Assembly: GCA_964557575.1 (NCBI GenBank) | Contig: CAZLBC010000095.1 | Coordinates: 1 to 17,225 of the forward strand | Source of the DNA: CAZLBC01 sp964557575 | Lineage (GTDB): Bacteria; Planctomycetota; Phycisphaerae; SM23-33 | Direction: 5' to 3' | Length of the DNA stretch: 17,225 nt | Part shown: one piece after another, positions 15,888 to 17,225 of the stretch | Layout of the letters: each line of letters begins with the position of its first letter | How positions within the stretch are numbered: position 1 is the stretch's first letter | Notes under the pieces: model-generated | The model's database searches: none | Told to the model about the DNA's origin: nothing | Seen by the model: only the letters and a program-made list of their open reading frames with translations | Translations under genes and position numbers: made by a program

Positions 15888-15915
15888 ATTGTATAAATTA
15901 ATCATTTGCAGTCAA
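15888..15915 (-). promoter_or_regulatory. Promoter of the giant gene
   Basis: Minus-strand sigma70-like promoter: -35 TTGACT (15910-15915), 16-base spacer, -10 TACAAT (15888-15893); each hexamer matches five of six consensus bases. It sits in the most AT-rich part of the intergenic region, consistent with easy melting, and predicts transcription starting near 15881. Confidence 0.65.
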
Positions 15916-15928
15916 CTAAAATATGGCG

Positions 15929-15955
15929 TTTCCCCGCGTATTTATCCCGGGGAAA
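15929..15955. repeat. Inverted repeat TTTCCCCG...CGGGGAAA upstream of the giant gene promoter
   Basis: Perfect 8-bp arms (15929-15936 and 15948-15955) around an 11-base AT-rich centre, 13 bases upstream of the -35 box of the giant gene. The position and symmetry suit a binding site for a dimeric regulator; a transcript-level hairpin is the alternative. No U-tract follows on either strand. Confidence 0.45.
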
Positions 15956-16200
15956 TCAGCCGTCTCTCTGCTGCCGCCGGCCGCTCGCTCCGCGTTTCGC
16001 TCGTCGCAGCGCGAACGCACGACACGATGCCGCGCGTTGTCGATCGTCCCGAGCCGGCTGCGCCGGCGACTCGCGGGATCGAAAAAACGACCTATCCTCA
16101 ACCCGGGTATTGTTTAATGTTCCATCGGCAATCCGGCCGATTTTCCTATAGCTTCTGTCGGTGCAGCAACGGTGTTATTTCTTCCATAAACCTTTGGATT
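15956..16200. other. Structured GC-rich intergenic stretch without a gene
   Basis: No credible coding sequence: the small frames lack a ribosome binding site and overlap promoters. Three inverted repeats are visible. 15992-16018 pairs GCGTT(T)CGC with GCGAACGC around a 10-base loop. 16041-16081 folds into an extended stem of about 16 pairs (CGATC..CCCGAG with CTCGCGGGATCG, inner CCGGC/GCCGG with a 3-base loop), followed by six A on the plus strand. 16124-16141 pairs ATCGGC with GCCGAT and is followed by only TTT. The first part is strongly GC-rich against AT-rich sides, so a small structured RNA or a dispersed palindromic element is possible but not shown. Confidence 0.45.
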
Positions 16201-16205
16201 ACCGA

Positions 16206-16233
16206 TTGAAAAATATGAATGTCGTGTTAGAAT
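16206..16233 (+). promoter_or_regulatory. Promoter of the S8 protease gene
   Basis: Plus-strand sigma70-like promoter: -35 TTGAAA (16206-16211), 16-base spacer, -10 TAGAAT (16228-16233), each hexamer five of six to consensus. The predicted start near 16240 gives a leader of about 110 bases, which contains a weak 7-bp hairpin GGTTGGT/ACCAGCC (16299-16323, one G-U pair) just before the ribosome binding site. Confidence 0.6.
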
Positions 16234-16331
16234 CATGTATTGTTAAAATGGCAATGATTATGTGTACGTATACTTACGCGCGCAGCAGTTCTGCCGACGG
16301 TTGGTGTACGGTCTATACCAGCCACCGGCGG

Positions 16332-16338
16332 AAGGAGG
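16332..16338 (+). promoter_or_regulatory. Ribosome binding site of the S8 protease gene
   Basis: AAGGAGG, an essentially consensus Shine-Dalgarno sequence, ends 10 bases before the ATG at 16349. It confirms this start although the gene runs off the window. Confidence 0.8.
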
Positions 16339-16348
16339 GTGTATAACG

Positions 16349-17225
16349 ATGGAGAGCAGATCCCCCGAAACACAACCGGCCTTTTTCGAGCGCCTCGAGC
16401 CGCGGCTGCTCCTGTCGGGATCAGAGATCATCCCCCAGGATGCGGGCGCCTTTTCGTCGGAGTGGTTCTCGGTTCTGTCCGAAGAGACGGCCGTGACCCC
16501 GGTGGTGGACGCCTCTTCCGGCGTCCAGGCGATAAACGTCAACGGCGAAGAGTACCTGCCGGGCTACATGCCCGGCCAGTGGATCGTCCGGTTCACCGAC
16601 GACGCCGCTTCCACGATGAACGCGGTGGCGGACGCGGCATACTATCTCGACGGTGAGGTCGATTTCAACGTACTCAAGGGCTTGGGACGCAAGGGCCTGG
16701 TGCTCATAGAGACACCCGGTGTAAGCGAGGACGCCGCCGCCGCATGGCTGGCGGGTAACCCCGATATCGAGTATTTTCAGCTCAATTACATCGCCGCGCC
16801 GTCGGCGACCCACCCCGACGATCCCTACTACCCCTTCGATTACCTCTGGGGCCTGAACAACGAAGGGTTCCTCTACGGCCCGGAGACACTGGACAACGAC
16901 ATCGACGCACCGGAGGCTTGGGACATCACCGTGGGATCCGATCCCAATCCCCTCATTTCGGGACCCCTCGCAGACCCGGACGACGTGATCAGCGGCGAAG
17001 AGGTGGTGGTCGCGGTCATCGACACCGGCGTGGACTGGCGCCACCCGGATCTCCAGCAGTTCAACGAGATCGTCGACTACGAACTGATCAACTCGAACAT
17101 CTGGCACAACCCCGGGGAGATTGCTCCCGGCATGATGGGAGTACCGGGCGTCTACTCGGACACGGTCTTTCCCCTCCGCGACGATTCGACCCTGGACGAC
17201 ACGTTTCTCGTCGACGAGGACGAGG
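16349..17225 (+). CDS. LEPR-XLL-tagged subtilisin-like (S8) serine protease, 5' part only
   Basis: The first 292 codons are in the window; the gene continues past the edge. Residues 13-24 (FERLEPRLLLSG) are a canonical LEPR-XLL tag, with no Sec signal peptide before it. Residues ~74-155 (MPGQWIVRFTDDAAS ... NPDIEYFQLNY) look like an I9/fervidolysin-type inhibitory propeptide. DPYYPFDYLWGLNN near 158 and APEAWDITVGS are the usual entry to the S8 catalytic domain. VVVAVIDTGVDWRHPDL carries the catalytic Asp at 225. NIWHNPGEI resembles the W-x-NPGE segment seen in many secreted S8 enzymes. The catalytic His and Ser lie beyond the window, so activity cannot be judged. It is transcribed divergently from the giant gene. 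It could be a second cargo of the same export route or a processing enzyme for the giant protein (inference). Confidence 0.9.
   Translation, partial: MESRSPETQPAFFERLEPRLLLSGSEIIPQDAGAFSSEWFSVLSEETAVTPVVDASSGVQAINVNGEEYLPGYMPGQWIVRFTDDAASTMNAVADAAYYLDGEVDFNVLKGLGRKGLVLIETPGVSEDAAAAWLAGNPDIEYFQLNYIAAPSATHPDDPYYPFDYLWGLNNEGFLYGPETLDNDIDAPEAWDITVGSDPNPLISGPLADPDDVISGEEVVVAVIDTGVDWRHPDLQQFNEIVDYELINSNIWHNPGEIAPGMMGVPGVYSDTVFPLRDDSTLDDTFLVDEDE

Noticed and set aside
15929..15955. Intrinsic terminator at the TTTCCCCG/CGGGGAAA repeat
   Set aside because: No T-tract follows the stem on either strand and no gene ends nearby.
15826..16209. 127-residue open frame in the divergent intergenic region
   Set aside because: GTG start without Shine-Dalgarno sequence; it runs through the leader hairpin, a promoter and the GC-rich repeats and resembles no known protein.
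16161..16346. 61-residue frame ending just before the protease start
   Set aside because: GTG start without a ribosome binding site, overlapping the -35 and -10 of the protease promoter.
16421..17107. 228-residue open frame on the minus strand
   Set aside because: Antisense to the S8 protease, which has tag, propeptide and catalytic Asp motif in the plus frame.

Overview
The window suggests a Planctomycetota-like bacterium, perhaps Phycisphaerae. The main evidence is that two proteins carry an N-terminal LEPR-XLL-type tag: FEMLEERLMLTS in a giant protein and FERLEPRLLLSG in a subtilisin-like protease. This tag is typical of very large extracellular proteins in Planctomycetes and related PVC bacteria. 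A very GC-rich, acidic and repetitive giant gene, and large M50/HlyD fusion proteins, fit the same picture. The lineage is an inference from gene content, not a marker-gene assignment.

Layout from left to right. Positions 1-212 are an AT-rich non-coding flank. Positions 213-4311 (minus strand) are a tight two-gene operon. Its promoter-proximal gene encodes a tandem-GAF/membrane/HlyD adaptor (2413-4311). One base after it comes a PqqD-like/M50 zinc metalloprotease/HlyD-like membrane protein (213-2411). The operon has its own promoter (4363-4390), immediately downstream of a clear intrinsic terminator (4389-4437) that ends the giant gene. The giant gene (4472-15718, minus, 3748 aa) fills two thirds of the window. 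It encodes a putative surface or secreted protein with, in order, the tag, propeller-like repeats, a PPC-type domain, a long right-handed beta-helix-like region interrupted by a LamG-like insert, and a C-terminal Ig-like module. Positions 15719-16348 are a 630-base divergent intergenic region with a promoter in each direction, a 5'-UTR hairpin and several GC-rich inverted repeats. From 16349 to the window edge (plus) is the 5' part of a LEPR-XLL-tagged S8 (subtilisin-like) serine protease.

How the genes may work together (inference): both LEPR-type proteins lack a recognisable Sec signal peptide or transmembrane segment. They sit beside two inner-membrane proteins with HlyD-type periplasmic adaptor domains. 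One of these carries cytoplasmic sensor-like GAF domains. The other carries a PqqD-like peptide-binding fold and an intact HExxH membrane-protease site. The locus can be read as cargo (giant protein, protease) plus a dedicated, sensor-gated, protease-containing export or processing apparatus that recognises the LEPR-type tag. No ABC ATPase and no outer-membrane TolC-like gene is present, so the system is either incomplete here, uses components encoded elsewhere, or works differently from type I secretion.

All three promoters proposed from sequence have sigma70-like hexamers with a 16-base spacer. No tRNA, rRNA, CRISPR array or intact insertion sequence was seen.
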